From DATMTS01 sp035564555 (GTDB lineage Bacteria; Actinomycetota; Actinomycetes; Actinomycetales; Microbacteriaceae), in the NCBI GenBank assembly GCA_035564555.1, contig DATMTS010000055.1, forward strand, positions 62,001 to 126,000: 64,000 bases of DNA, read 5' to 3'. Every line of letters starts with the position of its first letter. Position 1 is the first letter of the stretch. The position numbers were made by a program, and so were the translations under genes. Of this stretch, positions 1-8,029 are shown in pieces. The notes beneath the pieces were generated by a model that was not told the DNA's origin, did not search any database, and saw nothing but the letters and a program-made list of their open reading frames with translations.

Positions 1-1007
1 ACCGTGTCGTTGCGGCGGGCGAACTGGAAGACGCCGGCTCGACGACCCAGGCTGATGCATTGTCCGACGAATCCGATGGCGACCGGCCTCGGCTGCTCGC
101 CCGCGATCCGGTGCAGGACCGTCTCGGCGGCGTGGGCGCCGAGCGGGGCGGCCGCCTGACAGCTCATCCGGAGCGGCACGTCAGACGGCGCAGCGCAATC
201 CCCGGCCGCGACGATGCACGCGTCATCAACGCTCGTCAGCGTCTCGTCAGTGAGGAGCCGACCCGCCGAGTCGGTGCTCAACCCGCTGCGCAACGCCAGA
301 TCGGGCGCTGCGAATCCCGCCGTCCACACGGTCACCGCACTCGCCACCTCTCGACCGTCGGCAAGACGTACGGCGTCCGGCCCGACCGTTACGACCCTCG
401 ATCCGGCGCCGTCGAGCACGGTCACCCCGAGCCTGGCCAGTTCTCCGGCCACGGCCCGCCGGCCGCGCGCATGCAGGTACGGGCCGAGCACCTCGCCGCA
501 CACCAGCGTGACGCTGCGGCCGCATTCGGCCAATTCGGCCGCCGTCTCGATACCGGTCGGGCCCGCACCGACCACCGTCACCGGTGCCGCGGTCGTCTTC
601 GTCGCCAAGACCTCCCGCAGTCGCTGCGCCTGCTCGAGGGAGGCGATCGGATGCGAGAACTGCGCCGCCCCTGGCACCCGCGGGTCGGCGCTACCGCTTC
701 CCACCGCATAGATCAACCGGTCGTAGCCCAGGGCGCCTCCGCCGCCGAGGATGACCTTGCGGGCCGATGCGTCGATCCGCGTCACCGTATCGACGAGCAG
801 CCGCACCCGAGACCCCAGCAGGTGTCGGTAGTCGACGACGGCGTCGTCCGATCCGCACACCGACTGGTGCAGCCGGATCCGCTCCACGAACATCGGCCGC
901 GGATTGATCAGCGTCACCATCAAGTCGTCCCGCCGGGTGAGACGGTCGGCTGCGGTGACTCCGGCGTAACCTCCGCCGATCACGATGACATGGCGTCGCC
1001 CGGTCAT
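1..1007 (-). CDS. FAD/NAD(P)-binding oxidoreductase, NDH-2-like (3' end outside window)
   Basis: The gene starts at the ATG at 1007 with GGAGA about 4 bases upstream and runs off the left edge, leaving about 335 codons. The N-terminus has an FAD-binding Rossmann motif (VIGGGYAGVTAA). A second dinucleotide-binding motif (VVGAGPTGIETAAEL) lies near residue 145, and an AAGDCA motif of the flavin-contacting region lies near residue 270. This is the layout of pyridine nucleotide-disulfide reductase family proteins, including type II NADH dehydrogenases and related membrane-associated NAD(P)H:quinone reductases. Because the C-terminus is missing I cannot tell whether a membrane-anchoring tail exists. 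It is divergent from the lyase gene at 1120, sharing a 112-bp promoter region. The family call is firm; the exact substrate is not. Confidence 0.85.
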   Translation of the reverse strand, partial: MTGRRHVIVIGGGYAGVTAADRLTRRDDLMVTLINPRPMFVERIRLHQSVCGSDDAVVDYRHLLGSRVRLLVDTVTRIDASARKVILGGGGALGYDRLIYAVGSGSADPRVPGAAQFSHPIASLEQAQRLREVLATKTTAAPVTVVGAGPTGIETAAELAECGRSVTLVCGEVLGPYLHARGRRAVAGELARLGVTVLDGAGSRVVTVGPDAVRLADGREVASAVTVWTAGFAAPDLALRSGLSTDSAGRLLTDETLTSVDDACIVAAGDCAAPSDVPLRMSCQAAAPLGAHAAETVLHRIAGEQPRPVAIGFVGQCISLGRRAGVFQFARRNDT

Positions 1008-1072
1008 GGGGTCTCCTTCGTTTTCAGGTTCATCGATAAGACACCTGATGCCCGAATGGTGTGACACCGGCC

Positions 1073-1101
1073 GGCGCACGCGCAAGAAAACTGCGTGCGC
1101 C
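1073..1101 (+). promoter_or_regulatory. 9-bp GC-rich hairpin in the leader of the lyase gene
   Basis: GGCGCACGC at 1073-1081 pairs perfectly with GCGTGCGCC at 1093-1101 across an 11-base A-rich loop. It ends only about 5 bases before the GGAAAG ribosome site and 19 bases before the GTG start at 1120. A small palindrome, GGTGT-G-ACACC (1058-1068), lies just upstream. Either could be an operator or an mRNA structure; nothing here decides which. Confidence 0.4.
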
Positions 1102-1119
1102 CTGCGGAAAGATGGATGT

Positions 1120-2220
1120 GTGACCCAACGACTGCACGATCCCGACCGCCGCGGCTTCGCCTCCGACAACTACGCGGGCGTGCATCCCGAACTGCTCGCC
1201 GCGATCGAGACGGCGAACGGGGGCCACCAGATCTCCTACGGCGAAGACGCGTACACCGAGCACCTGCACGAGGTGTTCGCCCGGCACTTCGGCGAGGTCG
1301 CCGCGGTCTGTCCCGTCTTCAACGGAACCGGGGCGAACGTGGTGGGGCTGCAGTCGATGCTGCCGCGCTGGGGCGCCGTGGTCTGCACGAGCACCGCCCA
1401 CATCCACACCGACGAGAACGGAGCGCCCGAGCGCGTCGGCGGTCTCAAGCTGCTCACCGTCGACACCCCGGACGGCAAACTGACGCCGCAACTGATCGAT
1501 CGCCAGGCCTGGGGCTGGGGCGATGAGCACCGCGCGCAGCCGCTTGTCGTGTCGATCACGCAGACCACCGAGCTCGGCACGTGCTACTCGGTCGATGAGG
1601 TGCGGGCGATCGCCGAGCACGCGCACGGGTTGGGCATGAAACTGCACCTCGACGGCGCGCGCATCGCAAACGCCGCCGCTACCCTCGGGGTCCCGTTGCG
1701 TGACTTCACCACGGATGCCGGAGTCGACGTCCTGAGTTTCGGCGGCACCAAGAACGGGCTGCTGTTCGGCGAGGCCGTCGTCGTACTGAACCCGGAGGCA
1801 TCCGATGGTTTGCCGTATCTGCGCAAGCTCGACATGCAGCTCGCCTCGAAGATGCGCTTCATCTCGGCGCAGTTGATCGCACTGCTCGAAGGCGACCTCT
1901 GGCTGCGCGGTGCCCGGCACGCCAACACGATGGCGACGCGGTTGCGGGGTGCGCTGGAGGCCGCGATCGCCGCCGACGAGGTGCGCGGCCTGAGCTTCAC
2001 GCAGGCGACGCAGGCGAACGCGGTGTTCGCGACGTTGCCGCACGAGGCGGCCGACCGCATCCGAGAGCGCTTCCGGTTCTACGACTGGGGTCCCGTCGCA
2101 GCGGGCGCGGAGCAAGGCGAAAGCGCTCGCGTCGAGGTGCGGTGGATGTGTTCCTGGGACACCACCGAAGCCGACGTCGACGAGTTCGCTGCGGCGATCA
2201 CGGGCGAACTCGCGCCGTAG
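1120..2220 (+). CDS. Low-specificity L-threonine aldolase-like PLP enzyme
   Basis: This is a 366-residue PLP-dependent protein of the beta-eliminating lyase/threonine aldolase family (fold type I), whose members cleave L-threonine or L-allo-threonine to glycine and acetaldehyde. Visible family features are the N-terminal RRGFASDNYAGVHPE stretch, the GEDAYTE segment, the FNGTGANV phosphate-binding loop near residue 65, the LHLDGARIANAA motif with the PLP-contacting Asp near residue 180, and SFGGTKNG with the Schiff-base Lys near residue 210. The GTG at 1120 is chosen because GGAAAG lies 8 bases upstream; an in-frame ATG far upstream would run into the divergent promoter. Length matches the family (about 340-370). 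It appears monocistronic. Confidence 0.85.
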   Translation: MTQRLHDPDRRGFASDNYAGVHPELLAAIETANGGHQISYGEDAYTEHLHEVFARHFGEVAAVCPVFNGTGANVVGLQSMLPRWGAVVCTSTAHIHTDENGAPERVGGLKLLTVDTPDGKLTPQLIDRQAWGWGDEHRAQPLVVSITQTTELGTCYSVDEVRAIAEHAHGLGMKLHLDGARIANAAATLGVPLRDFTTDAGVDVLSFGGTKNGLLFGEAVVVLNPEASDGLPYLRKLDMQLASKMRFISAQLIALLEGDLWLRGARHANTMATRLRGALEAAIAADEVRGLSFTQATQANAVFATLPHEAADRIRERFRFYDWGPVAAGAEQGESARVEVRWMCSWDTTEADVDEFAAAITGELAP

Positions 2221-2221
2221 C

Positions 2222-2535
2222 TCATGCTCCTGCTGGATCTCGTTGACCCTGTCCAGGGCATGTGGCACACCCGGCGTGTGCACAACAGGAGTTCGCTGTC
2301 AGCGGCGCCGGCTCGTCCGCGTTTGCGTGACCTCCCGCCTTGGATCGACAGAATCCTCGCATTCCTCATCGACGTCTTCTCAGACCCGGCGAAGACGTTC
2401 CGTTAAGGGACACCGTCGGTGCCCACTGAAAGCCCAAGAGTCCAAAGCCATCACCCACCCCATCCAGTCTCGGGGCGCAGATTTCCGGCGTCGCTCGGCC
2501 TCATCCTGAAGCGTCCCGACAGCGGTAGGAACTGG
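2222..2535. other. Gene-free stretch after the lyase gene
   Basis: I see no supportable gene in these 314 bases. A short hairpin at 2265-2281 (GCACAC-ccggc-GTGTGC) follows the lyase stop and is the only obvious structure. Base composition is somewhat less GC-rich than the surrounding genes. Confidence 0.5.
2265..2281 (+). terminator. Possible terminator hairpin after the lyase gene
   Basis: GCACAC and GTGTGC form a perfect 6-bp stem with a CCGGC loop 45 bases after the stop at 2220. There is no T-tract, so this is only a candidate, although weakly U-tailed terminators are common in actinobacteria. Confidence 0.3.
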
Positions 2536-2721
2536 TCACGGCCAGAATGAGGTCATGGCTTCCCGCGCGGCTTGATCGGTTGCGATCCGACCCTGGATCT
2601 CGCGTTGCCGCCGCATCGCCGGGTCGATCTGCCCCCGACCGTATTCCTCCTCCGGGTCACGGAGGGTCAAAAATCGCAGTATCCGGCGGAATCGGCTCCC
2701 CTTGCGGATGCCTTTGGTCAT
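2536..2721 (-). CDS. Small charged hypothetical protein (61 aa)
   Basis: I do not recognise this protein. It is a 61-residue, strongly charged, probably helical product with a basic N-terminus (MTKGIRKGSRFRRILRF), a DPEEEYGRGQIDP turn and a Gln/Arg-rich helix ending near the C-terminus. No signal peptide or membrane segment is visible. The case for a real gene is the excellent ribosome site: GGGAGG lies 6 bases upstream of the ATG at 2721, whereas the neighbouring sequence is otherwise gene-poor. It stands alone with no operon partner. A small DNA- or RNA-associated protein is possible from the charge pattern, but that is speculation. Confidence 0.55.
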   Translation of the reverse strand: MTKGIRKGSRFRRILRFLTLRDPEEEYGRGQIDPAMRRQREIQGRIATDQAAREAMTSFWP

Positions 2722-3436
2722 GGTGAGCCTCCCGATATTGGTGCTCAGCGTACATCGAAGACAAGCCTGACGAACGACTTAGTGTGCGCTGCACGAACAG
2801 GACACCCGAGCAGGGTTCCCAGACGCAACGGGCGTCGCCCTGGTAGCCGATCGGGTTACGAAGGGGTGGATGCCCGTGGCCTGGTCCTTTGGAGGTCGTC
2901 GGTGATCCATGCACATCCCCACGCTCGTGCTGATCGGCGGCCGCGGCGTGCAGATCGACGCGCACGCTGACGGCAACCCGCTTCAGAGCGCCGCGGTCGG
3001 GAAGAACGATGTGACCTTCGCCTTTCCGTCCCAAGCGAACGCGAGAGCGCGGCGACCATCCTGCACGATCGCGTCGTCTCGCCAGCAGAGGATGCGTCTA
3101 GCGCGCTTGGCATAGAACCTCGCTGGCTCGCTGCAGTATCCCTCATAGGTGTTCACATCGCGGAAACTGCGGCGATGATGCCGGCCGACAAGTCGCGGAT
3201 CATCCTGCTTGATGACGAATTCAAGGCGGTGGCGTAACTGCCACCGCTGAGGATCCTCGTGGTGTGCCGGGTGCCGGTGCCGAGGATTCGTGCAACGGTC
3301 TCCACCTTGAGCGCACAGCCCCATTGACGCCGAGCGAAAACTTTGCCGCTGGTCGGGAATAGGACCCCGGGAGCATGCGTTTGCATGTTCTGGCAATGGC
3401 GCCGGCCTTGTTCCCGAAGTACGAAGGAGGCGGCGC
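2722..3436. other. Gene-poor stretch, possible decayed gene
   Basis: I find no gene I can support here. On the plus strand, the frame from about 2998 to 3238 stays open for roughly 80 codons and reads protein-like (it ends ...SRIILLDDEFKAVA-stop) but has no start codon or ribosome site except a late ATG near 3175. Minus-strand frames in 2657-3449 are also open but rich in Arg/His/Pro, as expected of non-coding frames in high-GC DNA. A remnant of a decayed gene is possible. The last bases contain the ribosome site of the nitroreductase gene. Confidence 0.4.
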
Positions 3437-4030
3437 GTGTCGCTTGCAACCGAGATCCCCGTTCGCAGAGCGCAGACCAGCGCGCCGATTCACGACGTGC
3501 TCGCCGAGCGCTGGAGCCCGCGTTCCTTCGACCCGGATGCCCCGCTCGACGAGCAGAAGCTGACGGCAGCGCTCGAGGCGGCGCGCTGGGCGCCGTCCGC
3601 GGCGAACAACCAGCCGTCGCGCTTCATCGTCGCCCGACGCGGTGGCCCCGCGTTCGACGCGGTCACGGCGACTCTGAAGGGATTCAACTCCGTCTGGGCC
3701 ACCTCGGCCGCCGCACTCGTCGTCGGTCTTGCGACCACGAAAGACGCCGACGGCAATCCGCTGCGGTGGGCGGAGTACGACCTCGGCCAGGCGCTCGCGC
3801 ACCTATCGGTGCAGGCGCATCATGACGGACTGCACGTACACCAGATGGGCGGGTTCGAGGCCGATGGAGTACGTGCTGCGTTCGGGCTCGACGACAGCCT
3901 GGTCCCGGTGACCATCGCCGCGATCGGCGTGCTGGGATCTCCGGATGCCCTGCCCGAGGCGCTGCGGGAGCGCGAGCTCGCACCGCGCAGACGCCTGCCG
4001 CTGACCGACCTGCTGCTCGTCAACGAGTAG
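3437..4030 (+). CDS. Nitroreductase family protein
   Basis: This 197-residue FMN-dependent nitroreductase-family protein would use NAD(P)H to reduce nitro or quinone-like compounds; the true substrate is unknown. The N-terminus has the family's flavin-binding arginine context (ERWSPRSFDPD) and AARWAPSAANNQPSRF follows near residue 55. A typical middle region WAEYDLGQALAHLSVQAHHDGL precedes a C-terminal proline/arginine stretch. GTG at 3437 is preceded by a strong GGAGG 7 bases upstream. It is monocistronic and its last 11 bases overlap the 3' end of the convergent acetyltransferase gene. Confidence 0.9.
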   Translation: MSLATEIPVRRAQTSAPIHDVLAERWSPRSFDPDAPLDEQKLTAALEAARWAPSAANNQPSRFIVARRGGPAFDAVTATLKGFNSVWATSAAALVVGLATTKDADGNPLRWAEYDLGQALAHLSVQAHHDGLHVHQMGGFEADGVRAAFGLDDSLVPVTIAAIGVLGSPDALPEALRERELAPRRRLPLTDLLLVNE

Positions 4031-4799
4031 CGTCCGTCGCGCGCGGCCCCGTTGACGGCGGGGCCGCGTCAGGCGCGACGAGGTAGCGGTATTCTCCGAC
4101 GGTCGAGAAGCCGAGCGAGCGGTAGAGCCCGAGGGCCGCCGAGTTGCCGGCGAGCACCTGAAGCCACACGCGCCCGATCTCGCGTTCGAGCGCCGCTTCG
4201 GTGAGTCCGGACACAAGCGCGCGGGCGTGTCCGCGTCGTCGCGCGTCCGTGCGAGTCACGATCGCGTACAATCCGCCCCAGCCGTCGACGAGGGCAAGCC
4301 TGCCGACGCACGCCGGTCCAGCCTCGTCGCGGACAGCCGCGTACAGCGCCGGACCAGAGGTCATGATCCGGCGCGCCACCTCGCGCTCATCCCCGCCACC
4401 CCGCCCGTCGATGCTCCACCACAGATCGAGCCAGCCCTCGTCGGGCGCGTCCGTGACCCGCAGGGCGCCGCCGAGATCCACGCCGAACGCCGCCCCGCGC
4501 CCCTCGACCCGCGCCGACATCACGAGTGTCTCGTCGACGGCTTCGTAGCCACGGCCTCTCAGCAGGGCCTCGAGTTGCGCCTGCGAGCGGGTGAGCTGGA
4601 AGGCCGGCCGGATGCCGCGCTGCCGGTACAGCGACTCGACCTCGATGACCGCCGCCACGGCATCCACCGCCTCGGTTCGCGGCCAGACCGAATTGGCGCG
4701 CTTCGTCACACCGCCGGCGAACCGCGCGACCCATCCCTGCACGGCCACCGTCTCAAGGCCCGGCCAACCGCGATCTGCCAATTCGGCGAAGTCGGTCAT
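4020..4799 (-). CDS. GNAT family N-acetyltransferase
   Basis: A 259-residue cytosolic protein whose C-terminal half carries the acetyl-CoA-binding GNAT motifs: AIVTRTDARRRGHARALVSGL (motif A, RRRGHA loop) near residues 185-205, then NSAALGLYRSLGF (motif B) near 230. The N-terminal half resembles the GCN5-like duplications that precede the catalytic domain in some actinobacterial acetyltransferases. The ATG at 4799 is preferred because translation from further upstream would cross 40 bases of poor coding sequence; its ribosome site is weak. It lies 41 bases downstream of mtlD on the same strand and may be the last gene of that transcript, but nothing links it to mannitol. Acceptor unknown. Confidence 0.8.
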   Translation of the reverse strand: MTDFAELADRGWPGLETVAVQGWVARFAGGVTKRANSVWPRTEAVDAVAAVIEVESLYRQRGIRPAFQLTRSQAQLEALLRGRGYEAVDETLVMSARVEGRGAAFGVDLGGALRVTDAPDEGWLDLWWSIDGRGGGDEREVARRIMTSGPALYAAVRDEAGPACVGRLALVDGWGGLYAIVTRTDARRRGHARALVSGLTEAALEREIGRVWLQVLAGNSAALGLYRSLGFSTVGEYRYLVAPDAAPPSTGPRATDATR

Positions 4800-4840
4800 G
4801 GCCCCAGCCTGGCATGCGCTATGCCGGGGCACGCCGTGCG

Positions 4841-6022
4841 TCACATCCCGGATGCGGTGTACAGGTGCAGACTCCACCGGCTGCGGCGCGCATCGACGAA
4901 AACGTCGCGCAGCGGCTCGAACAGCGGATGCTCGCCGGTCACGCCGGTGATGCGCTCCACGGCGAGCGCCGCGGGAAGCGTTCGCAGCTTCTCGGCCAGC
5001 TCGCGCGCCTGCCTATCGCCGGCCGCGTCGAAGCGCAATGCTGCGCTGATCGCCTGCAGCAGCGCGACCGGCACGACGCCGGCCTCGGCGAGTTCGGCGG
5101 CGGGAGCGACGAAACGGTCCCGGCGACCGAGCTTGCGCAGTGGGTCCCTGCCCACGCGCGTGACGGCATCCCGAAGCTCGTCGCTGCCGAACCGGGCAAG
5201 GATGCGTGCGCGGTAGCCGGCCTGCTCGGCGGGATCCAGGCCGTGTCTGACCACCAGCGCCTGCGACGTCTCCTCCAGCGCGCGGCGCACGGAGTCGCGC
5301 ACCGCCGGCAGCGAGATGGCCTCGGCGATCGTGTCGGCACACTGCAGGTAGCCGCAGTATGCGGTCGCCGCGTGCCCGGTGTTGACCGTGTACAGCTTGC
5401 GTTCGATGTACGGCGCGAGGTCGGCGACGAAGGTCGCGCCGCCGATCGGCGGCAGTGCCCCGCGGAACGGGGCGGCCTCGATGACCCATTCGCAGAAGTC
5501 TTCGACCACGACGTCGAGACCGCCGTCGGCCGGTTGCTGCGGAACGATGCGATCCACCGCCGTGTTCGCGAACACCGCTCGCTCGCGCAAACCGGGCCAC
5601 TGCGCTCCGGCCGCGCCTTCGACGGCCGTAGCGAGCTGGTCGGTCGCGCTCACGGAGTTCTCGCACGCCATCACGATCAGCGGCTCGGCCTCGGCCGGCC
5701 TGGCCCGAAGCCCGTCGGCGATCAGAGGTGCGATGAACGGCAGGATGCGCACCCCGACCGCCGTCGTCACGATGTCGGCCGTGGCGAGTTCGCCGACCAG
5801 ACGCCCGGGCTCGGTCGCGCTGTCCACGGCTCGGAACCCGGTCATCACGTGTTCGGTCGGCAGCTCTCCGACGCTGTGCACCCGGTAGGAGTCCGCGGCG
5901 TTCAAGGCGTCGATCAGGGCCCCGTCCACATCGGCGAACACGATCTCGTAGCCGGCATCGTGCAACAGCAGCCCGACGAAACCGCGACCGATGTTCCCGG
6001 CGCCGAAGTGCACCGCCTTCAT
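4841..6022 (-). CDS. mtlD: Mannitol-1-phosphate 5-dehydrogenase
   Basis: MtlD oxidises mannitol 1-phosphate to fructose 6-phosphate with NAD+, linking the mannitol PTS to glycolysis in the cytosol. The protein has 393 residues, normal for the polyol-specific long-chain dehydrogenase family. The NAD-binding motif (HFGAGNIGRGFVG, residues 5-17) is followed by VFADVD. The middle has the family motif YTVNTGHAATAYCGYL near residue 215, including the Lys/His-type active-site region. The start at 6022 overlaps mtlF by 4 bases and has a strong GGAGG 8 bases upstream inside mtlF. It is the sixth gene of the mannitol PTS operon. Confidence 0.95.
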   Translation of the reverse strand: MKAVHFGAGNIGRGFVGLLLHDAGYEIVFADVDGALIDALNAADSYRVHSVGELPTEHVMTGFRAVDSATEPGRLVGELATADIVTTAVGVRILPFIAPLIADGLRARPAEAEPLIVMACENSVSATDQLATAVEGAAGAQWPGLRERAVFANTAVDRIVPQQPADGGLDVVVEDFCEWVIEAAPFRGALPPIGGATFVADLAPYIERKLYTVNTGHAATAYCGYLQCADTIAEAISLPAVRDSVRRALEETSQALVVRHGLDPAEQAGYRARILARFGSDELRDAVTRVGRDPLRKLGRRDRFVAPAAELAEAGVVPVALLQAISAALRFDAAGDRQARELAEKLRTLPAALAVERITGVTGEHPLFEPLRDVFVDARRSRWSLHLYTASGM

Positions 6023-6456
6023 TCCGCGTTCACCTCCGAGAGCTGCCTGTAGAGCTCGGCAGCGTCGCCGGCCTCCGCGAGGCGCCGAACGTCGTCCTCG
6101 TCCGAGAACAGCACGGCTACCTTCGCCAGGATGTCCAGATGCTCGTTGTTCAGTCCGGCGATCCCGAGCACGAAGCGCACCGGCTCCCCGCCCCAGTCGA
6201 TCGGGTTCTCATACCGCACCAGCGAGATGGCCGATCGGGTGATCGAATCCTTCGCCTCGTTGGTGCCGTGCGGGATCGCGAGCAGGTTGCCCATGTAGGT
6301 CGAGACCGTGTTCTCGCGCTTGAGCATGCTGTCGACGTAGTCGGCGCGCACCGCGCCGCTGCCCACCAGGATGCCGCCTGCCTCCAGGATCGCCGCCTCG
6401 CGCGTGGTGGCGGTGCCGGCCGCCACCACCGCGCTCGGGCTGAGGATGTCACTCAT
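6019..6456 (-). CDS. mtlF: PTS mannitol-specific IIA component
   Basis: A 145-residue cytosolic EIIA-Man/Fru-type domain (PTS_EIIA_2) that takes phosphate from HPr and passes it to the IIB domain of MtlA. The phosphorylated histidine is His63 in the LLAIPHGTNEAKDSI motif. The C-terminal NEHLDILAKVA segment is also typical. In many bacteria this domain is fused to IICB; here, as in Bacillus-type systems, it is separate. The gene overlaps mtlA by 8 bases and mtlD by 4, so translation is probably coupled. GGAG lies 10 bases before the ATG. Confidence 0.95.
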   Translation of the reverse strand: MSDILSPSAVVAAGTATTREAAILEAGGILVGSGAVRADYVDSMLKRENTVSTYMGNLLAIPHGTNEAKDSITRSAISLVRYENPIDWGGEPVRFVLGIAGLNNEHLDILAKVAVLFSDEDDVRRLAEAGDAAELYRQLSEVNAE

Positions 6457-8029
6457 TCGCCGGCTCCTTCTCGGATTCCACGACGAGAGCGACGACCTCG
6501 TCGTAACGCGGACTGTTCATGAAGTTGTCGACCGAGACGTGGATCGACGACGGCGACATGCTGCGGGCGCGATCGGTCAGCTCACGCTGGGTGATCACGA
6601 GATCCGCGTCGTCCGCCAGATTCGCGATCGCCTCATTCGTCACCGTGACCCCCTGGATCCCGGCCTTCTTGATCTTGTTGCGCAGCACCGAAGCGCCCAT
6701 CGCGCTCGATCCCATTCCGGCATCGCAGGCGAAGACGATGGCACGCACCGGCACCCTCGTCGCCTCTCCGCCGGCATCCCGATCGGTCTGCGCGTCCGTC
6801 AGCAGCGAACCGAGCACCGAGCTCTCCTTGCCCTTGTTAGCGGTCGTCTTCGCCACGGCAGCGCTGAGGTCGCCTGCGTTCTCGTTGGCGAGGTCGCGTT
6901 TGCGGCTGGCGCGAAGGATGATCGCGGAGATCAGGAACGACACGGATGCCGCCCCGAGCACCGAGAGGATCACGCCGACGTAGCTGTCCGGGGCGGTCTG
7001 GATCAGCACCGCGATGATGCTGCCCGGGGATGCCGGGGCACGCAGGCCGGTCTGGAATGCCGCGTTGATCGCCACGCCGGTCATGCCGCCACCGATCGCC
7101 GCCACCACCAGCACGGGCTTCATCAGCACGTAGGGGAAGTAGATCTCGTGGATGCCGCCGAAGAACTCGATGAGGATCGCTCCCGGCGCGCTCGCCCTGG
7201 CCATTCCGACTCCGAACAGCGAGAAGGCCAACAGGATGCCGAGACCGGGACCCGGGTTGGCCTCCAGGAGGAAGAGGATCGATTTGCCGGTCTGCTGCGC
7301 CTGTTCGATGCCCAGCGGTGTGAGCACGCCGTGGTTGATCGCATTGTTCAGAAACAGCACCTTGCCGGGTTCGATCAGGATGCTCGCCAGCGGCAGCAGG
7401 TGCAGCGACACCAGCCAGTTCACGGCTCCGCCGAGCAGGGTGCTGAGCCATTCGACGACGGGGGCGATGCCGAAGAAGGCCCCGATGGAGAGCAAGCCGC
7501 CCAGGATGCCGGCCGAGAAGTTGTTCACGAGCATCTCGAATCCGGCCCTGATCTTGCCGTCCCAGATGCTGTCGACCTTCTTCATCAGCCAGGCGCTCAG
7601 CGGGCCCATGACCATCGCTCCGATGAACATCGGGATGTCGCTGCCGACGATGACCCCCATGGTCGCGATGGTGCCGACCACTCCGCCGCGCACTCCGTAG
7701 ATCATCCGGCCGCCGGTGTTGGCGATCAGCAACGGCAGCAGGTAGGTGATCATAGGCCCGACGAGGCCCACGTATTGCGAGAACGTGTGGCCGTTCGGGT
7801 CGAGCGCCAGTTGGGTGGCGGCGCCCGACCAGCCGGTCGTGGCCGCGTTGCCGAAGCCTCCGAGGATGCCGTTGGGCAGCCATCCCGTCGCGATGAAGAA
7901 CGCCGTGATCAGGCCCCAGGCGATGAACGCCGGGATGTTGGGCATGACCATGCCGCTGAGGAAGGTGCCGAAGCGCTGCACGTGCACGCGCGTGCTCCTG
8001 GGTCGTTTGACCGCTGACGTCGTCGTCAT
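6449..8029 (-). CDS. mtlA: PTS mannitol-specific IICB component
   Basis: MtlA is the membrane permease that imports mannitol and phosphorylates it. The 526-residue protein has an N-terminal IIC domain of about eight hydrophobic segments (residues about 22-375), including the substrate-region motif GGIHEIYFPYV (291-301). A linker follows, then a IIB domain whose phosphocysteine is Cys435 in IVFACDAGMGSSA. It lacks a fused IIA domain, which is supplied by mtlF. It starts at an ATG with GGAGAG upstream and overlaps ptsI by 4 bases. Confidence 0.95.
   Translation of the reverse strand: MTTTSAVKRPRSTRVHVQRFGTFLSGMVMPNIPAFIAWGLITAFFIATGWLPNGILGGFGNAATTGWSGAATQLALDPNGHTFSQYVGLVGPMITYLLPLLIANTGGRMIYGVRGGVVGTIATMGVIVGSDIPMFIGAMVMGPLSAWLMKKVDSIWDGKIRAGFEMLVNNFSAGILGGLLSIGAFFGIAPVVEWLSTLLGGAVNWLVSLHLLPLASILIEPGKVLFLNNAINHGVLTPLGIEQAQQTGKSILFLLEANPGPGLGILLAFSLFGVGMARASAPGAILIEFFGGIHEIYFPYVLMKPVLVVAAIGGGMTGVAINAAFQTGLRAPASPGSIIAVLIQTAPDSYVGVILSVLGAASVSFLISAIILRASRKRDLANENAGDLSAAVAKTTANKGKESSVLGSLLTDAQTDRDAGGEATRVPVRAIVFACDAGMGSSAMGASVLRNKIKKAGIQGVTVTNEAIANLADDADLVITQRELTDRARSMSPSSIHVSVDNFMNSPRYDEVVALVVESEKEPANE

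Noticed and set aside
2657..3034. Minus-strand 125-codon gene opposite the small protein region
   Set aside because: No ribosome site, and Pro/His/Gly-rich composition without motifs; it also overlaps the better-supported small gene.
6371..8017. A 548-codon plus-strand frame opposite mtlA
   Set aside because: Composition is of a shadow frame; MtlA motifs on the minus strand are unambiguous.
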